Shown piece by piece: positions 29,121 through 40,681 of a DNA stretch of 64,000 nucleotides. The first letter of the stretch is position 1; the number at the start of each line of letters is the position of its first letter. Under the pieces are notes generated by a model, which saw only the letters and a list, made by a program, of their open reading frames with translations, searched no databases and was not told where the DNA came from. The position numbers and the translations under genes are program-made. The DNA is from Vibrio alfacsensis (GTDB lineage: Bacteria > Pseudomonadota > Gammaproteobacteria > Enterobacterales > Vibrionaceae), in contig NZ_CP032095.1 in assembly GCF_003544875.1 (NCBI RefSeq), positions 1 through 64,000 of the forward strand. The letters run 5' to 3'.

Positions 29121-29762
29121 ATGGCTGCTTTACGCGTTAGTACGCTCTTGGTTACCGTATTAATATCAGGTTCATTAAACGCAGCTACTAACAACTACTG
29201 GCAGCTTGATAGCGACAGTGATGGAATAAGCATTTATTCTCGTGAGCATAAAGATGGTCTGGTTGAGATACGCGCAAGAATGTTTACTCCAACCAGTTAC
29301 GGCGCATTTTTAACGCTATTAGAAGATAGTGAAAATGTACCTCACTGGATTGATAAAGCCAGCCATAGCCAAGTTTTAAATCAAATTTCCGCTACTGAAA
29401 ATATCGTCTATACGCAATTCTTGGCGCCATGGCCTGCAAGAGATCGAGATATGGTCACCTACTCTAAGTATTGGGTTGATGAACAGGCATTCACGATAAA
29501 GATCAAAGACGCTCCTAGCTCGACTCTTGCTGACCAAAAAGGCTACATTCGCATCCATTCTGTTGATGCAACCTGGACACTAAGAAAACGCACCAATGGC
29601 ACCACCCTAATAGAGTATAAGGCTTTTGCTGATCCTGGGGGGATACTGCCAAATTGGCTAATAAACAAGCTATCCAAACAGAGTGCCCGATCGACATTTG
29701 ACAGCTTAAGAGAGCTGCTTCCGAAGTACCAGCAATACTCTCATCCACAAATAGAGGAGTAA
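29121..29762 (+). CDS. START-domain lipid-binding protein, exported
   Basis: 213 residues with a signal peptide (VSTLLVTVLISGSLNAA) followed by a START/Bet v1-like domain: YWQLDSDSDGISIYSREHKD, VPHWIDKASHSQVL and FLAPWPARDRDMVTYSKYW. The WPARDRD segment is typical of bacterial START proteins. The fold has a deep hydrophobic cavity that holds sterols or phospholipids in eukaryotic relatives. Proximity to steroid genes makes a periplasmic steroid-binding role tempting, but similar genes exist on Vibrio chromosomes without such context. Intact; weak GGGTGAG ribosome site. Confidence 0.75.
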   Translation: MAALRVSTLLVTVLISGSLNAATNNYWQLDSDSDGISIYSREHKDGLVEIRARMFTPTSYGAFLTLLEDSENVPHWIDKASHSQVLNQISATENIVYTQFLAPWPARDRDMVTYSKYWVDEQAFTIKIKDAPSSTLADQKGYIRIHSVDATWTLRKRTNGTTLIEYKAFADPGGILPNWLINKLSKQSARSTFDSLRELLPKYQQYSHPQIEE

Positions 29763-30264
29763 TGTGAGGCATGTAGGAAGGGGGGGAGAGTTTCAGAAAT
29801 GAGCGGGAGGCTGCATACTTTGCTGTTTACCCCTTAGTTGAGCTTGGCCTGAGACAGGTAGCTCGATTCTACCCCATTATGTCTCAGCCCGAGTCAGTCT
29901 CCCATGTAAACCTAGACCAGTTTGACTGAGTTTCACTTATGCTTGCAATGTGTTTAAGGAGCGAGCTCATCACGCACGTTTTGTAAACAAGCTGCTGGTT
30001 CTGCCCAATCTTATGAAAGATAAATCACAATCAATGACAGCTGATGAAAGTTGCGAAAAAACAGTTTCATATCGGTACTCGTTAGAAAGGTTGAAAACGA
30101 ACATAAATTAAGTTGCGTCAACCGTGCCCTATGCTCTCATAGGGACGGCTATGTCTATTACTAACGACAGTCCTCGTCACTCAATATGATCTGTCACGTA
30201 ATATTTCCACCATATTTAGCAAGGTATTAAGACTTTCCTCCTTAGAATGCCTTTTATCGCTAAA
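29763..30264. other. Intergenic region without a supported gene
   Basis: About 500 bases between convergent genes. No recognisable coding sequence, repeat or strong terminator. Confidence 0.5.
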
Positions 30265-32225
30265 TTAAAACTCGTAATCAAGCTTTGCCCATAGCGTTCG
30301 TCCAGGCTCATTTACCTGTTTGGTTCGCTCTTCAATAGGTAGAGCATCATTACCTAGACCGCTCTTACTGATGTGTTCGGCGTATTCTTTATCAAACACA
30401 TTATCGATACCAAGGCTAAGCTTAAATTGCTCATCAAACTGATAGACTCCATTGAGACAATACACCAAAGCCAGCGGTTTGACCCAAATCTTGCCCCACA
30501 ATATTACCTTGTCCAATCGTCACACGATCTTGCTTTGCGACTAGACGCCATAGACTGCCAAATGACCAGTTTCCGTATTGATAGTCCAAGACCAAACGTC
30601 CCTCTAGCGGCGGTACCTGCCCTAGTGCAACATGGTCACTGTCATCTTCACCTCGGCTGTAGGCTACCGTTGCGGTTGCCACTAGCGTTTGTGTTAACGG
30701 ATATTCCACAGACGCTTCGCCACCAAATAAGGTAGCATCTATATTGCGTGCTTTCGGAGTTGCTTGGGTATCTATTAGAATGTAGTCGCTCAATTTAGCG
30801 TAGAAAGAGAGATACGGTTGAGTCGCCAAAATAACTCCAACCCATATCAAGTTGATCGGTTTTCTCTGTCTAAGGTCAGCATTTTACCGGCTTTCATGGT
30901 TTCCCAGTAATCTGGAACCCGCTCAGCGTGACCAACACCGGCATACAATTTTGCTGAGCAAACTCATGCTCATATCGTACAAAGCCACTTAAGAAATCAT
31001 CATCACGTTGATTTTGCTTACTGTCGCTTGCCCAACTACCCATTAACTCAGTTTTCCAATCGTCATAACGCAAACCACTGTAAAGGGTTCCTTCTCCCGT
31101 GGCGTGTTCCAGCTCAACAAATGCGCCCCAGTTCCTTTGACTAAAGATATCTTGATACCTAGCGGCTAGCAACTCATCCAAACTGGCGCCACTGCGCATA
31201 TCTTGGACTTGGTTTATATGGTCAATACCAATCAGTGCAGTGGTATCTTGCGAAAAGATAAATTCAGCCCAGATGAGTCCGCCGTAGGTTGTTCGACGAG
31301 GGTTTGCTCCAATCGGTAGAGGTTCACCTGGCTCTACTGGTCGATCAAATTGATCCATAATATGGTCATTTTCGTTCCAATACCCTTGAAACTTCAACTC
31401 CGTCAACAGTTGATCGTCAAACGCTTGTGTTGCCAATAACGACCAATTTTCATTATCAATAGTACGCGCTTTATTGGCTCTATCGGCATATTCAGCATCA
31501 CCACTGGATTTGCCGTAACTCAGCTCAATCAGGCTATCGATGCTTGGGGTAAAACCCACCGCTGTATTGATCGCTTGGCGATCGTAACGGGACTGAACTT
31601 CATTCCCAGCACCATCCTCAAAGTTATCACTTTTGAGCCATTAACATCTAAACTCCAATAATAGTTTTCCGTTCCAGTGGTAAGTTCTGTGAGATAGTCT
31701 TGTCGCCCAAAACTCCCTGCTGTCAGGCTTGCTCGCCTTCAAAACCGGAAACAGTGTAACCGTCATGCTCACGCTCAAACAGTACCGTACCAGCAGAACC
31801 AACGGGACCATAACGAACGGTTTGTGGGCCCTTGATCACCGTGACTTGATCATAAGTTTCTGGGCTGATGTAATTCGTTGGCGGATCCATTCGTCCACCG
31901 CAAGTACCCGCGATCTGCTGCCCATCATCAATGATGCTCACGCGCGAGCCAGCCAGTCCACGTAAGTTAATATCACCACCTGCGCCACCTTTCCTAGTAA
32001 CACTAAATCCAGGATCGTTTTAAATAGCCAGATCCATCAAATGAAGCGCAGTGGCTGTCTAGGTAATTTAGGATCGGTAATTGTCATGGTTCCATCGCTG
32101 ATAGGCTCAGCCATTACAACCATATGCTCATTACACGTATCACCGTCACATTCTGCCGCCACCAATGGTGGAAACCAAATGATGCTAGGTAAAAGAATGG
32201 CGCTGGTAATTTTGTTTTTGTTCAC
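30265..32225 (-). CDS. TonB-dependent copper receptor (OprC/NosA type), several frameshifts
   Basis: Outer-membrane TonB-dependent receptor of about 650 residues. Signal peptide at 32225; plug domain segment GRMDPPTNYISPETYDQVTV followed by IKGPQTVRYGP, diagnostic of the copper-receptor subfamily; barrel strands such as DTTALIGIDHINQVQDMRSG; and a C-terminus LWAKLDYEF ending in Phe. At least four frame changes (near 30435, 30870, 31600, 31720 and 32030) break it, several at short runs. Likely role: copper or Cu-complex uptake. Divergent from a RegB/RegA-like two-component pair that may control it. Probably intact in the organism if the indels are read errors. Confidence 0.75.
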
Positions 32226-32443
32226 GTCTTACATCTCATGTGTCATTTAATTTCTCGACAATGTTATTGCGCTGTTACTAATTACCAACTCACTCGCCTT
32301 AAAGTGCGACAATTGGTCGCAGCAAGCCGTGATCTCAAACACGTACTTAAGATGACAAGCCATTAACTACTTGTTTTTGTATGCTAATGCTATGCTAACT
32401 GTTAAATTAGCACTGAATTTTTCAAGGGATACCGAGAGCTGTA

Positions 32444-33673
32444 GTGCCAAGTTCAATACGTTTTGGAGAAACATTAACACCGCTACGAATACTGTTGATT
32501 TGTAGAAGTTTGTGGTTAGTCATTATTTGGCTATTTTTGAATTTTGAACCATCCAGTCCAAGCCTTATCGTGTTACTGGCAACGAGTGGCGTTCATCTTA
32601 TAAGTATTGTGCTGCTTTGGAGTCAACGTCGCCCTAGCCACCATACTTTAGCCATACAAATTGCTATCGATCTGCTTTATATGACGTCGCTCCTCTACTT
32701 TAACGGCGGCGCAACCAACGCATTTGTTACCGCTTTACTTATCCCCGTTGTCTTTGCCTGTATTAGCCTTGGGGCTTACTATTGTATTGGTTTCACACTG
32801 GCATCAATCTCTGCGTACAGTTTACTTGTTTGGAACATGCCAAGTGATATGACGCATCATATGGATATGGCCAGCCATTATCATGGTATGTGGATCAACT
32901 TCATTCTTTCAGGTGTGATCATCGCGCTTGTGGTCAGCTCAATGGCCAACATGGTTGCTAAGCGAGAGCGTTGTATCGCTGCGCACCGAGAACAGCAACT
33001 AAGACAAGAACAAATCCTTGCGATAAGTATTGCTTCTGCTCAAGTGACACAATATTGCGACGCCTATTGCCACGGTACAACTTCTGTATGAAGAGCTTCA
33101 AGAGCAGTATCCAGGTAATATCCTCATCGAATCCGGTCAAGCCTCTCTCAGGATTTGTGCGCAGCATTTAGATAGTTTCCGTCAACAAATTATACAGATC
33201 AGAGAAAGAGAAACGAGTTGGCTTCCGATTAATGAACTGATGGAAAAACTGCAAGACGCCATCTTGCTTTACTTCCTCACCAGCGGCTAGAATTTAACGC
33301 TGAGTTAAAAGGTGGTGATATCTGGGCTGATAATATGTTGATCCCTGCTCTAGTTAACTTAATTCACAATGCTGTTAACTCTAACCAAGAAAATGGCAAT
33401 GATCGCTTAGAAGTCCGCTGTTATGCCAAGCAGCAGCAATGCTTTCTTGAATTTCGGGATTACGGTACCGGAGTCACTAAAGGTAACATCGAAGCGCTGG
33501 GTTACGAGTTAATTAACAGCAATAAAGGCTTAGGGATTGCAGTTCTACTCTCAAATATGACCCTTGAAAGGCTAGGCGGAACGCTGCATTTAGAGAATCA
33601 CGCCGATCTAGGCTGTACCACCAAAATCACTTTGCAATACAGAAGTACACCACATGAAGTTACTGATCATTGA
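32444..33673 (+). CDS. RegB/PrrB/ActS-type sensor histidine kinase, frameshifts
   Basis: About 410 residues after joining frames. N-terminal half: six membrane helices, with FNGGATNAFVTALLIPVVFA, the quinone-site-like region of RegB kinases. DHp box in another frame: THNIATPIATVQLLYEEL, carrying the phospho-acceptor His. C-terminal ATPase part from about 33290: NLIHNAVNSNQENG (N box) and DYGTGV...GLGIAVLLSNMTLERLGG (G boxes). Breaks near 33045 and 33190-33330. The GTG start has GAGAG upstream. It overlaps the response-regulator start by 20 bases. RegB kinases sense redox state through quinones and a cysteine; redox or copper sensing is the inference here. Confidence 0.75.
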
Positions 33674-34172
33674 GGATGACTCGGCTTATGCCGATATCAT
33701 TGCCTGTCGCATGAGTCGACATGGCTATTGTTGTGAAACCATCAATCATGCGGATCTTGCCCTGAATAAGGCAAGACTGTGGCAACCAACACACATTTTA
33801 CTCGATCTTAAACTTGCTCATGAAAGTGGCCTTGACCTGATCGCTCCTTTGCGTGCCTCACTGCCATCAGCAAAAATTGTGCTTCTAACTGGCTTTGCCA
33901 GCATTGCCTCCGCGGTTGAAGCTATGCGCCGAGGGGCTGACGACTATTTAGCGAAGCCCATTGACTCGATTAGTCTAGCAAAAGCGCTTCACGGTGAGAT
34001 TAACCTTGAAGCCCACAAGTTAAAAACCATGAGCCCAGATCAGTTGGTTTGGGAACATATAAACCAAATTCTTGCAAATAACGACGGTAATGTATCTGCA
34101 ACGGCACGAGAACTAGGCATCCACCGCCGGACATTACAGCGCAAATTACAAAAAAAGAACCTTGAGAGTTAA
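33654..34172 (+). CDS. RegA/PrrA/ActR-type response regulator
   Basis: 172 residues: receiver domain with acidic pocket IIEDD, phospho-acceptor in HILLDLKLAHESGL, Lys in DDYLAKPID, then a short Fis-like helix-turn-helix (NVSATARELGIHRRTLQRKLQKK). This compact receiver-Fis architecture, without an AAA+ domain, is characteristic of the RegA/ActR family. It overlaps the kinase gene and is intact. Likely a redox-responsive activator; the divergent copper receptor is the nearest candidate target. Confidence 0.88.
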   Translation: MKLLIIEDDSAYADIIACRMSRHGYCCETINHADLALNKARLWQPTHILLDLKLAHESGLDLIAPLRASLPSAKIVLLTGFASIASAVEAMRRGADDYLAKPIDSISLAKALHGEINLEAHKLKTMSPDQLVWEHINQILANNDGNVSATARELGIHRRTLQRKLQKKNLES

Positions 34173-34222
34173 TAACTTTTGCATCGTCGATGGTCGCTAC
34201 GAAGGAATTTGATTTGGAACTT

Positions 34223-34280
34223 TGTAGTGGTCTAATAAAGCCGGACACCATTTTAGGTGGTACAGAAGTTTCTGACCCCA
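34223..34280 (+). mobile_element. Left terminal remnant of an IS3-family element
   Basis: TGTAGTGGTC at 34223-34232, an 8-base spacer and CCGGACA at 34241-34247 match, in inverted orientation and with identical spacing, the right IS end at 44493-44517. This marks a terminal inverted repeat of about 25 bases. No transposase reading frame follows directly; the inner boundary is approximate. Confidence 0.6.
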
Positions 34281-34576
34281 AACTTTAGAACTAACTAACT
34301 AACTAACGTTTAAGGTTTCAAGATACTTTTTCTTATCTGAAGTGATGCCACTAAGTGATTTGAGCTAAGAAGCTTTGTCCAAAGGTGTCCCAGTGCCGAT
34401 AACGGCAAACTTGTGCTCACCAAGCGATTCTGTCGTACCTTAATTACCAAGCAACTTTGTCATTACGTTAACTACCGAAGAAAACTGACGGGACAGAATT
34501 GACGTAATTTGTTACATATCGCTGCCGGAGAGGGGAGATCTTTACACGTATTTATTGTGATTTGTCACGTAAATAA
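34281..34576. other. Region without a supported gene
   Basis: Contains a short tandem AACT repeat at about 34289-34307 and otherwise no recognised feature. A minus-strand stretch (34320-34440) translates to GTTESLGEHKFAVIGTGTPL but has no start and a stop soon after. Confidence 0.4.
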
Positions 34577-35611
34577 TTGAGTGAGAAAAAATATCATTCA
34601 ACTAATGAGTGGTTACAATTACGTGCTAGAAAAGGCCGCTTAACTTGGTTAATATTTAATCAACCAAGGGGTGTGTATGAGACGATTCGAGAACATACTT
34701 TTGCAACACAAGGTCTACCAGGGCACAGTGACGCACTGGGTCAAGCGATCAGAATTGCGGCCAACAATCGCATTCCGGTTTCAGGTTTAATTGCTTGTCC
34801 AGACTTTCCGACTGATCTCGCTCAGTATCAACAAAGCTACGAACAGTCTTTGCATGATTCGCTTCAACAGAGCGTGAAAAAGTTACGTGAACAACACGAC
34901 ATTGCTGAAGAGCAAGTCCCGTTTCCGCTGCGAGTACAAAGCAGTGAACAACCAGCGGTTTGCATCATCCAACAAGCCATCATCAATCATAATGACCTGA
35001 TCATTAAAGAGGCTGAGCCGCTTAGTGAAGGGGCAGAAGGGTTTAAAGCGATAGACATGACGCTATTGCGTAAGTGTCCTTGTCCGGTTTGGCTTCATCG
35101 CCCGATTTCTAAACCAAAAGAAAAACGACGTATTGCGGTTGCCGTGGATCCCATGACGGTCAGCGACGAGCAACAAGCGCTTTCTCGTCGACTGTTAGAA
35201 CTTTCTCGTTCGATTGCTGACACCTGTGACAGCCGATTACACATTATCTCTTGCTGGGAACATTACTTGGAGAACTATCTAGATAATCATGTCTGGATCC
35301 AAGTAGAAGAGGCGCAGCTGGCCAATGAAGTGTCTCGGGCGAAAGCAAATCATGAACAAGCACTACAACGTTTAATCGAGGACTCAGGTATCTCTGGTGA
35401 GATGGTGATTCATCATTTGCATGGCAAACCAGATGACAAAATTCCAGAGTGTGTCGATGAAACAGAAATCGATGTTTTGGTCATGGGCACGTTAGCTCGA
35501 ACCGGTATTTCAGGGTTTGTGATTGGTAATACTGCCGAGAACATTCTGCAATCGATCAATTGCTCTTTGGTGGCGATGAAGCCAGAGGGTTTTGTATCCC
35601 CAATTAAATAA
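34577..35611 (+). CDS. Two-domain universal stress protein (UspE-like)
   Basis: About 340 residues with tandem Usp domains. The second domain is clear: RRIAVAVDPMTVSD at its start and the nucleotide-binding-type ending DVLVMGTLARTGISGFVIGNTAENIL, in which G-x2-G-x9-G(S/N) contacts ATP in the family. The first domain lacks its opening strand; upstream codons from 34581 in another frame (MRKNIIQLMSGYNYVL) suggest a frameshift near 34640, so the TTG at 34577 is not a trusted start. Usp proteins act in stress survival. Standing alone before the antiporter genes. Confidence 0.78.
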   Translation: MSEKKYHSTNEWLQLRARKGRLTWLIFNQPRGVYETIREHTFATQGLPGHSDALGQAIRIAANNRIPVSGLIACPDFPTDLAQYQQSYEQSLHDSLQQSVKKLREQHDIAEEQVPFPLRVQSSEQPAVCIIQQAIINHNDLIIKEAEPLSEGAEGFKAIDMTLLRKCPCPVWLHRPISKPKEKRRIAVAVDPMTVSDEQQALSRRLLELSRSIADTCDSRLHIISCWEHYLENYLDNHVWIQVEEAQLANEVSRAKANHEQALQRLIEDSGISGEMVIHHLHGKPDDKIPECVDETEIDVLVMGTLARTGISGFVIGNTAENILQSINCSLVAMKPEGFVSPIK

Positions 35612-35694
35612 CCAGTCATTCGCGAACATTGAAAGGAGAAATACTGAGGTAAGCACGATCATGACAGACAGATGACTTCTCAATGGAGGATGGT

Positions 35695-35886
35695 ATGAAA
35701 AACTATGTCCTATTTGCCAAACTGAAATGCTTGAACGCTCGAACATTCATGTATGCCCGAGAAACGAAATTGGTGACTGCTCTTACGACGCACTGAATTT
35801 TGTGAATGAAGAGTCGGCTTACGTACTAAATCAAGCCAACACCTTTAGCGACTTGCGTTCCTACGTCGTCCCCGACAGCAAGTAGC
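35695..35886 (+). CDS. Small zinc-ribbon-like protein, one-base frameshift
   Basis: If the A5 run after ATG 35695 is read as A6, the frame gives MKKLCPICQTEMLERSNIHV and continues CPRNEIGDCSYDALNF to a stop at 35884-35886, about 63 residues. CPIC and a second pair (CP...C) make a probable zinc site. Similar short cysteine proteins occur near stress genes in Vibrio, but I do not recognise the family. GGAGGATGG precedes the start. Confidence 0.45.
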
Positions 35887-36183
35887 TCGAACCATTGAGA
35901 ATATAAGTCTATATTGAAATGGATGATCGTGACTTGAGTTTTCAGCGGTCTGCTTCAAAGCTTTCGCATCCTAGATAATCCGTTCATCTGTCTTGCTCGG
36001 ATTGCCTTTCTAACATCCAAATTGACAACTGTGGTTGAAGCCTGAAGTGTCAGGAGAGGGCGGTCTTTCCGTTGATTCTATGAGTCACCATCCAAGTGTG
36101 AACGTAACTAAATGGATGGCGATATTGAATAGTGTAATAGGGAATAAAACATACAAGGCCCAAAAGATAGTTCGTTAATTTTT
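35887..36183. promoter_or_regulatory. Region upstream of the antiporter operon
   Basis: Nearly 300 bases with no supported gene. It should contain the mnh promoter. The expected first membrane helix of MnhA is not visible here, so the junction may be a deletion. Confidence 0.35.
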
Positions 36184-38777
36184 ATGATCTTTTCTTTGCT
36201 GCCAATGGTCATTTTCTTCTCGCTCATTAGTTGGTATGAGCCGGAGGCATGAGTTGGAAAGCTGTTTGGATTCCGAGTTTAGATGTTAACCTGAGCTTCA
36301 AGTTGGATGGCTTGTCTTTGCTATTCGCGTGTTTGATCAGCGGTATCGGTGCGCTTATCCAGATTTACGCACTGGCTTACCTGGAAGGGCATTCGTCTCG
36401 GTTCTCTTTCCACTTGTACTTAACGCTGTTCATGTTAGCTATGCTAGGTGTTGTCACGAGCGACAATATCCTGCTTCTTTTTGTGTTTTGGGAACTCACC
36501 ACCATCACGTCGTATCTTTTGATTGGCTTCAACCACGAGAAAGACAAATCCCGTAAGAACGCATTGCAATCCCTCATTGTCACTGGCGCCGGTGGCTTAG
36601 CTTTATTGGCGGGTTTGATACTGCTGGGTGAAATGGCAGGCAGTTATGAGATAAGTACCATCGTCGCGCAAAGTACGTTGATTGCACAACATGAATGGTT
36701 TTTACCTTCGTTGATTCTGATCTTACTCGGTGCGTTTACCAAATCGGCGCAGTTTCCATTCCACTTCTGGTTACCTAATGCCATGGCTGCGCCAACGCCG
36801 GTGAGCGCTTATCTTCATTCTGCCACTATGGTGAAAGCTGGCGTTTACTTGCTTGCCCGTGTTTCACCTATTTATTCACAGCGAGCTTTGGTTTTACACG
36901 CTCGGCATTTTGGTGGCTTTACCGCGATATGGTGTGCGTTGCTGGCGCTTAAGCAAACCGATCTGAAGCTGATGCTGGCATACAGCACGAACGTCGCCTT
37001 GGGTAAATTGGTGCTATTGATTGGCATGGGGACTGAGTTAGCAATGATGGCCGCGCTACTGTTTATATTGGCGCACTCGTTCTACAAAGCAGCGCTGTTT
37101 ATGGTGGTGGGTAATATCGATAAAGCGACAGGAACGCGTGACATTCGAATGCTGCATGGTTTGAAAGCAGTACTAGTACTCAGTGTCACAGCCGCAATCC
37201 TTGCTGCTTTGTCTAAATCAGGTGTGCCGCCGCTACTTGGGTTCTTAAGCAAAGAATACATGTACAAATCCGGTCTGGAAGTGAGTGTCATCCTAACCTC
37301 GATATTCCTTATGGTTAACGTCACCATGGTGGCATTAGCGTTGGCGCTAATCGTTAAACCTTTCTTCGCGACGTATGAAGCGTAACCCAACGCCAGCCAA
37401 GAAAGTGGAAGCCAGTAAAGGGTTATGGATGCCAGCAATGCTGCTTGCTATAGCCAGTGTGCTTGCGCCGTTATTTGGTTTAGGTTGGATCAACAACAAT
37501 GTGGTTGTTCCGGGTTTTGTCGAGCTTGCCTGACTCCACACCAGAGGCAGCCAAGCTGTGGCAGGGCGTAATTTGCCGTTGGCGCTGAGCGCATTAACCT
37601 TGTTACTCGGCTTTGTTTTGTATCGAGTCTACCCAAGGCTGCTAGTTGGCTGGCAGCGTAATGTACCCGTGTTGCCAACAGCTGAATCCGCTTTCGACCA
37701 AATCATGTCTGGCATGATGCGTTTGGCGAAATGGCAAACGCAGTTATTGCAGCAAAGCGCTTAAGCCATTATGTGTTGTTGTTCTTTATTGTGCTGGCTG
37801 GATTGCTGTTGAGTAGCCCGTTAGTGATCCCACAAGCTCGCTTTGCTGCATTAGCAGACATTAGTTTCTACGAAATCAGCGTTGCACTGCTTCTCATTGG
37901 TGCTGCCGTAGTCTGTACCTTTACCTGTCTCGTTTGCTGGCGGTCTCTGCCCTCGGTGTTGGCTTTATGACCACCTTAGTCTTTATGCTTTACAGCGCAC
38001 CAGATGTCGCGAAAACCTTATTGTTGGTTGAAACCTTAATGGTTGTATTTGTGGTGCTCTTGATACGCCATATCCCGGGTTTATTGACAGTGCCGCAACA
38101 TTCTGTACGTCGAAGATTATTACACGGGGTGATAGCGGGTGTGATTGGTATGTCGGTAACGGCGTTGTTGATAAACATCACCGCACAACCTCTAGATTCT
38201 CTCTGGCTGATTTCTTCGCAGAGAATAGCGTTCCCGGCGGGCATGGACGCAACATCGTTAACGTGATTTTGGTCGATTTCCGAGCATTCGATACGTTAGG
38301 CGAGGTGATTGTGGTCGTTATGGCGGGTATCGCTGCGATTAGCTTGTTGAAAACGCACTATCACAAACGCAACCGCATCCGTTCCCTTATCTTTGCGACT
38401 ACCGCACACATTGTTGCAGCGCTGATGCTGGTGTTCTCACTTTACCTTTATTACGAGGTCACAACGAGCCGGGTGGTGGCTTTATTGGTGCGCTGATCGC
38501 TGTGATTGGTTTTGCGCTACTGATGTTTGCGGAATCACCAAAGTATGTTCGTGACCGCTTGTATTACGCGCCATTTAGCATTGCTCTGTTTGGCATTTTC
38601 TTAAGCTTTGTGGCTGGCCTAATGAGCTTTGCCTTTAATTTGCCTTTCTTAACGGGTTTGTGGTGGAAAGATATTCTGCCACTTGGCACACCGCTGATAT
38701 TCGATGTTGGCATTTACCTCGCCATTATTGGCGGTGTCATGGGGATGTTGCTGCGCGTGAATGAGGAGTTGGACTGA
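36184..38777 (+). CDS. mnhA: Mrp/Mnh Na+/H+ antiporter subunit A fused to subunit B, frameshifts
   Basis: Large membrane subunit homologous to NADH dehydrogenase ND5. From 36249 the frame is open for 378 residues with the conserved ND5/MrpA core: [15 protein letters not shown] (key Glu), [19 protein letters not shown] (key Lys) and [16 protein letters not shown]. It continues through frameshifts at about 37385, 37540, 37750, 37935 and 38250 with MrpA C-terminal segments ([40 protein letters not shown]), then without a stop into MrpB ([34 protein letters not shown]). A-B fusion is known in some bacteria. The first about 45 residues (helix 1) appear missing; 36184 is the earliest plausible start. 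Confidence 0.75.
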
Positions 38778-39128
38778 TGGAAATACTATGGAGTCTCGTA
38801 GTCGGTGTGTTTGTCGCGGCTGGTGTCTATCTCATGCTTGAACGACACATCTTACGCTTACTATTCGGTTTGATCTTGTTGAGCAGTGCGGTGAACATCG
38901 CGATTTTCACTGCCGGACGTTTAACCCCGGACTACCGCCATTGATTGAGGTGAATTCAGCGTTACCACCGAAGGTGCGGCAAACCCGCTTCCTCAAGCCT
39001 TAATTCTGACTGCCATTGTGATTGGCTTTGGCTTGTTGGTGTTCGCATTAATGCTGTTTTACCGCGCATATTCAGAAGCGGGCTCGGCAGACGTTGATGC
39101 AATGCGACGTTCTGAGGAGGATGAATGA
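38777..39128 (+). CDS. mnhC: Mnh antiporter subunit C, one frameshift
   Basis: NuoK-like subunit of about 116 residues. ATG overlaps the preceding [23 protein letters not shown] starts the first of three helices; HILRLLFGLILLSSAVNIAIF the second; NPLPQALILTAIVIGFGLLV the third. One base change near 38930-38980 splits it. Its TGA overlaps the mnhD start (ATGA). Confidence 0.78.
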
Positions 39129-40609
39129 CGACGATTTGGTTGACGTTACCCGTAGTTGTTTCACTTCTTACCGCTGTTGCCATCTTCTGCGCGAAGCGCA
39201 ACAAAGCGCTAGTGGATGCGATAAGTGGCACAAGTGCATTGGCAACCTTGGTGATTGCAGCATTGTTGACGCACGATGTCATCAACGGCGGTCCACAAGC
39301 AGTAGCCTTTGGTCAATGGGCGGCGCCATTTGGCATTGTTTTGTGGCGGATTATCTTGCCGTCGCCATGGTCATGGTGACGGCCATTATTGGTGTAGTGA
39401 GCGTGTTCTACGCCATGGGCGATCTGCAAGAAAAGGCGTCTTACGGCACATTTCATGCGCTGATGCATGTCTTGTTGGCCGGCGTGTATGGGGCGTTTCT
39501 TACTGGCGACATTTTCAACCTCTACGTGTGGTTCGAGGTGATGTTGATAGCATCGTTTGGCTTGATGATCTTAGATGGAACAAAGCAACAAGTGGATGGA
39601 GCAGTCAAGTACGTGATGCTCAATCTGATTTCGACCTTGGTCTTCTTGCTCGCAATTGGCTTACTCTACGGTGCTACAGGGACTTTGAACCTCGCGGATT
39701 TACACGCCAAAGCCGCACTGATTCCGTCTGACCCCAAAACCTTGCTCGCGGTACTGTTCCTGTTCGCGTTTGCAATTAAAGCGGCGTTGTTCCCCGTTTT
39801 TGCTTGGCTGCCTGCTTCTTACCATACGTTGCCGAGCGCGGTTGTCGCACTATTCGCTGCGTTGCTTACCAAGGTTGGAGTGTATGCACTAATCCGTGTG
39901 TTCACCTTGATTTTCCCGCTATCAGAAAGCGGTTGGCAGCCAACTTTGATGTGGGTGGCAGGGCTTACGATGTTAACTGGCGTATTGGGGCAGCGAGCCA
40001 GTACGACATCAAAAGATTCTCTCTTTCCATATCATCAGCCAGATTGGTTACATGATCATGGGATTGGCGATCTACACGCCGCTTGCCATTGCGGGTGCGA
40101 TTTTCTATATCGTGCACCACATCATAGTGAAAGCAAATCTATTCCTGATTGGTGGTTTTATCGAGCGTAAATATGGCTCGGGCAATCTGGGGCAATTAGG
40201 CGGTGTATACAAAGCCATGCCTTGGCTCGCTTTCTTGTTTCTCATTCCTGCATTCTCTTTAGCGGGTTTCCACCTTTGTCGGGCTTCTGGGGCAAGTTCC
40301 TTGTCATCAAATCTAGCTTGCAAACCGAGTTGTATTGGCTTGCAGGGGCGGCGCTCTTAGTAGGTCTGTTAACGGTGTTCTCGATGACCAAGATCTGGAA
40401 CGAGGTTTTCTGGAAAAGCCTCAGCAAACGCTAAAAGCTCAGCCAATGAACAAGTACACAAAGGATTATATTGCGTGCCAATAGCCACGTTGACCATGTT
40501 AAGTCTTGTTATTGGTTTGACCGCTGAGCCGTTTTACCTATTTGCAGAACTCGCAGCAGAGCAGTTGATAGAGCCCCAAGCTTACGTAAAAGCGGTTCTT
40601 GGAGAGTGA
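39125..40609 (+). CDS. mnhD: Mnh antiporter subunit D, several frameshifts
   Basis: ND4/ND2-like subunit of about 495 residues. Conserved core is in the long open part 39380-40000: [20 protein letters not shown] (key Glu), [19 protein letters not shown] (key Lys) and [17 protein letters not shown]. It continues as [20 protein letters not shown] and [22 protein letters not shown] final part after 40440, [20 protein letters not shown], runs to a TGA at 40607-40609. Breaks near 39340, 39990, 40270 and 40430. Confidence 0.77.
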
Positions 40610-40681
40610 GTTGGCTGACATTGCAATAACTGATAGCAAGATAGCTGAACGCGTGGCATTGAATACATCGGGAGGGAGCCA

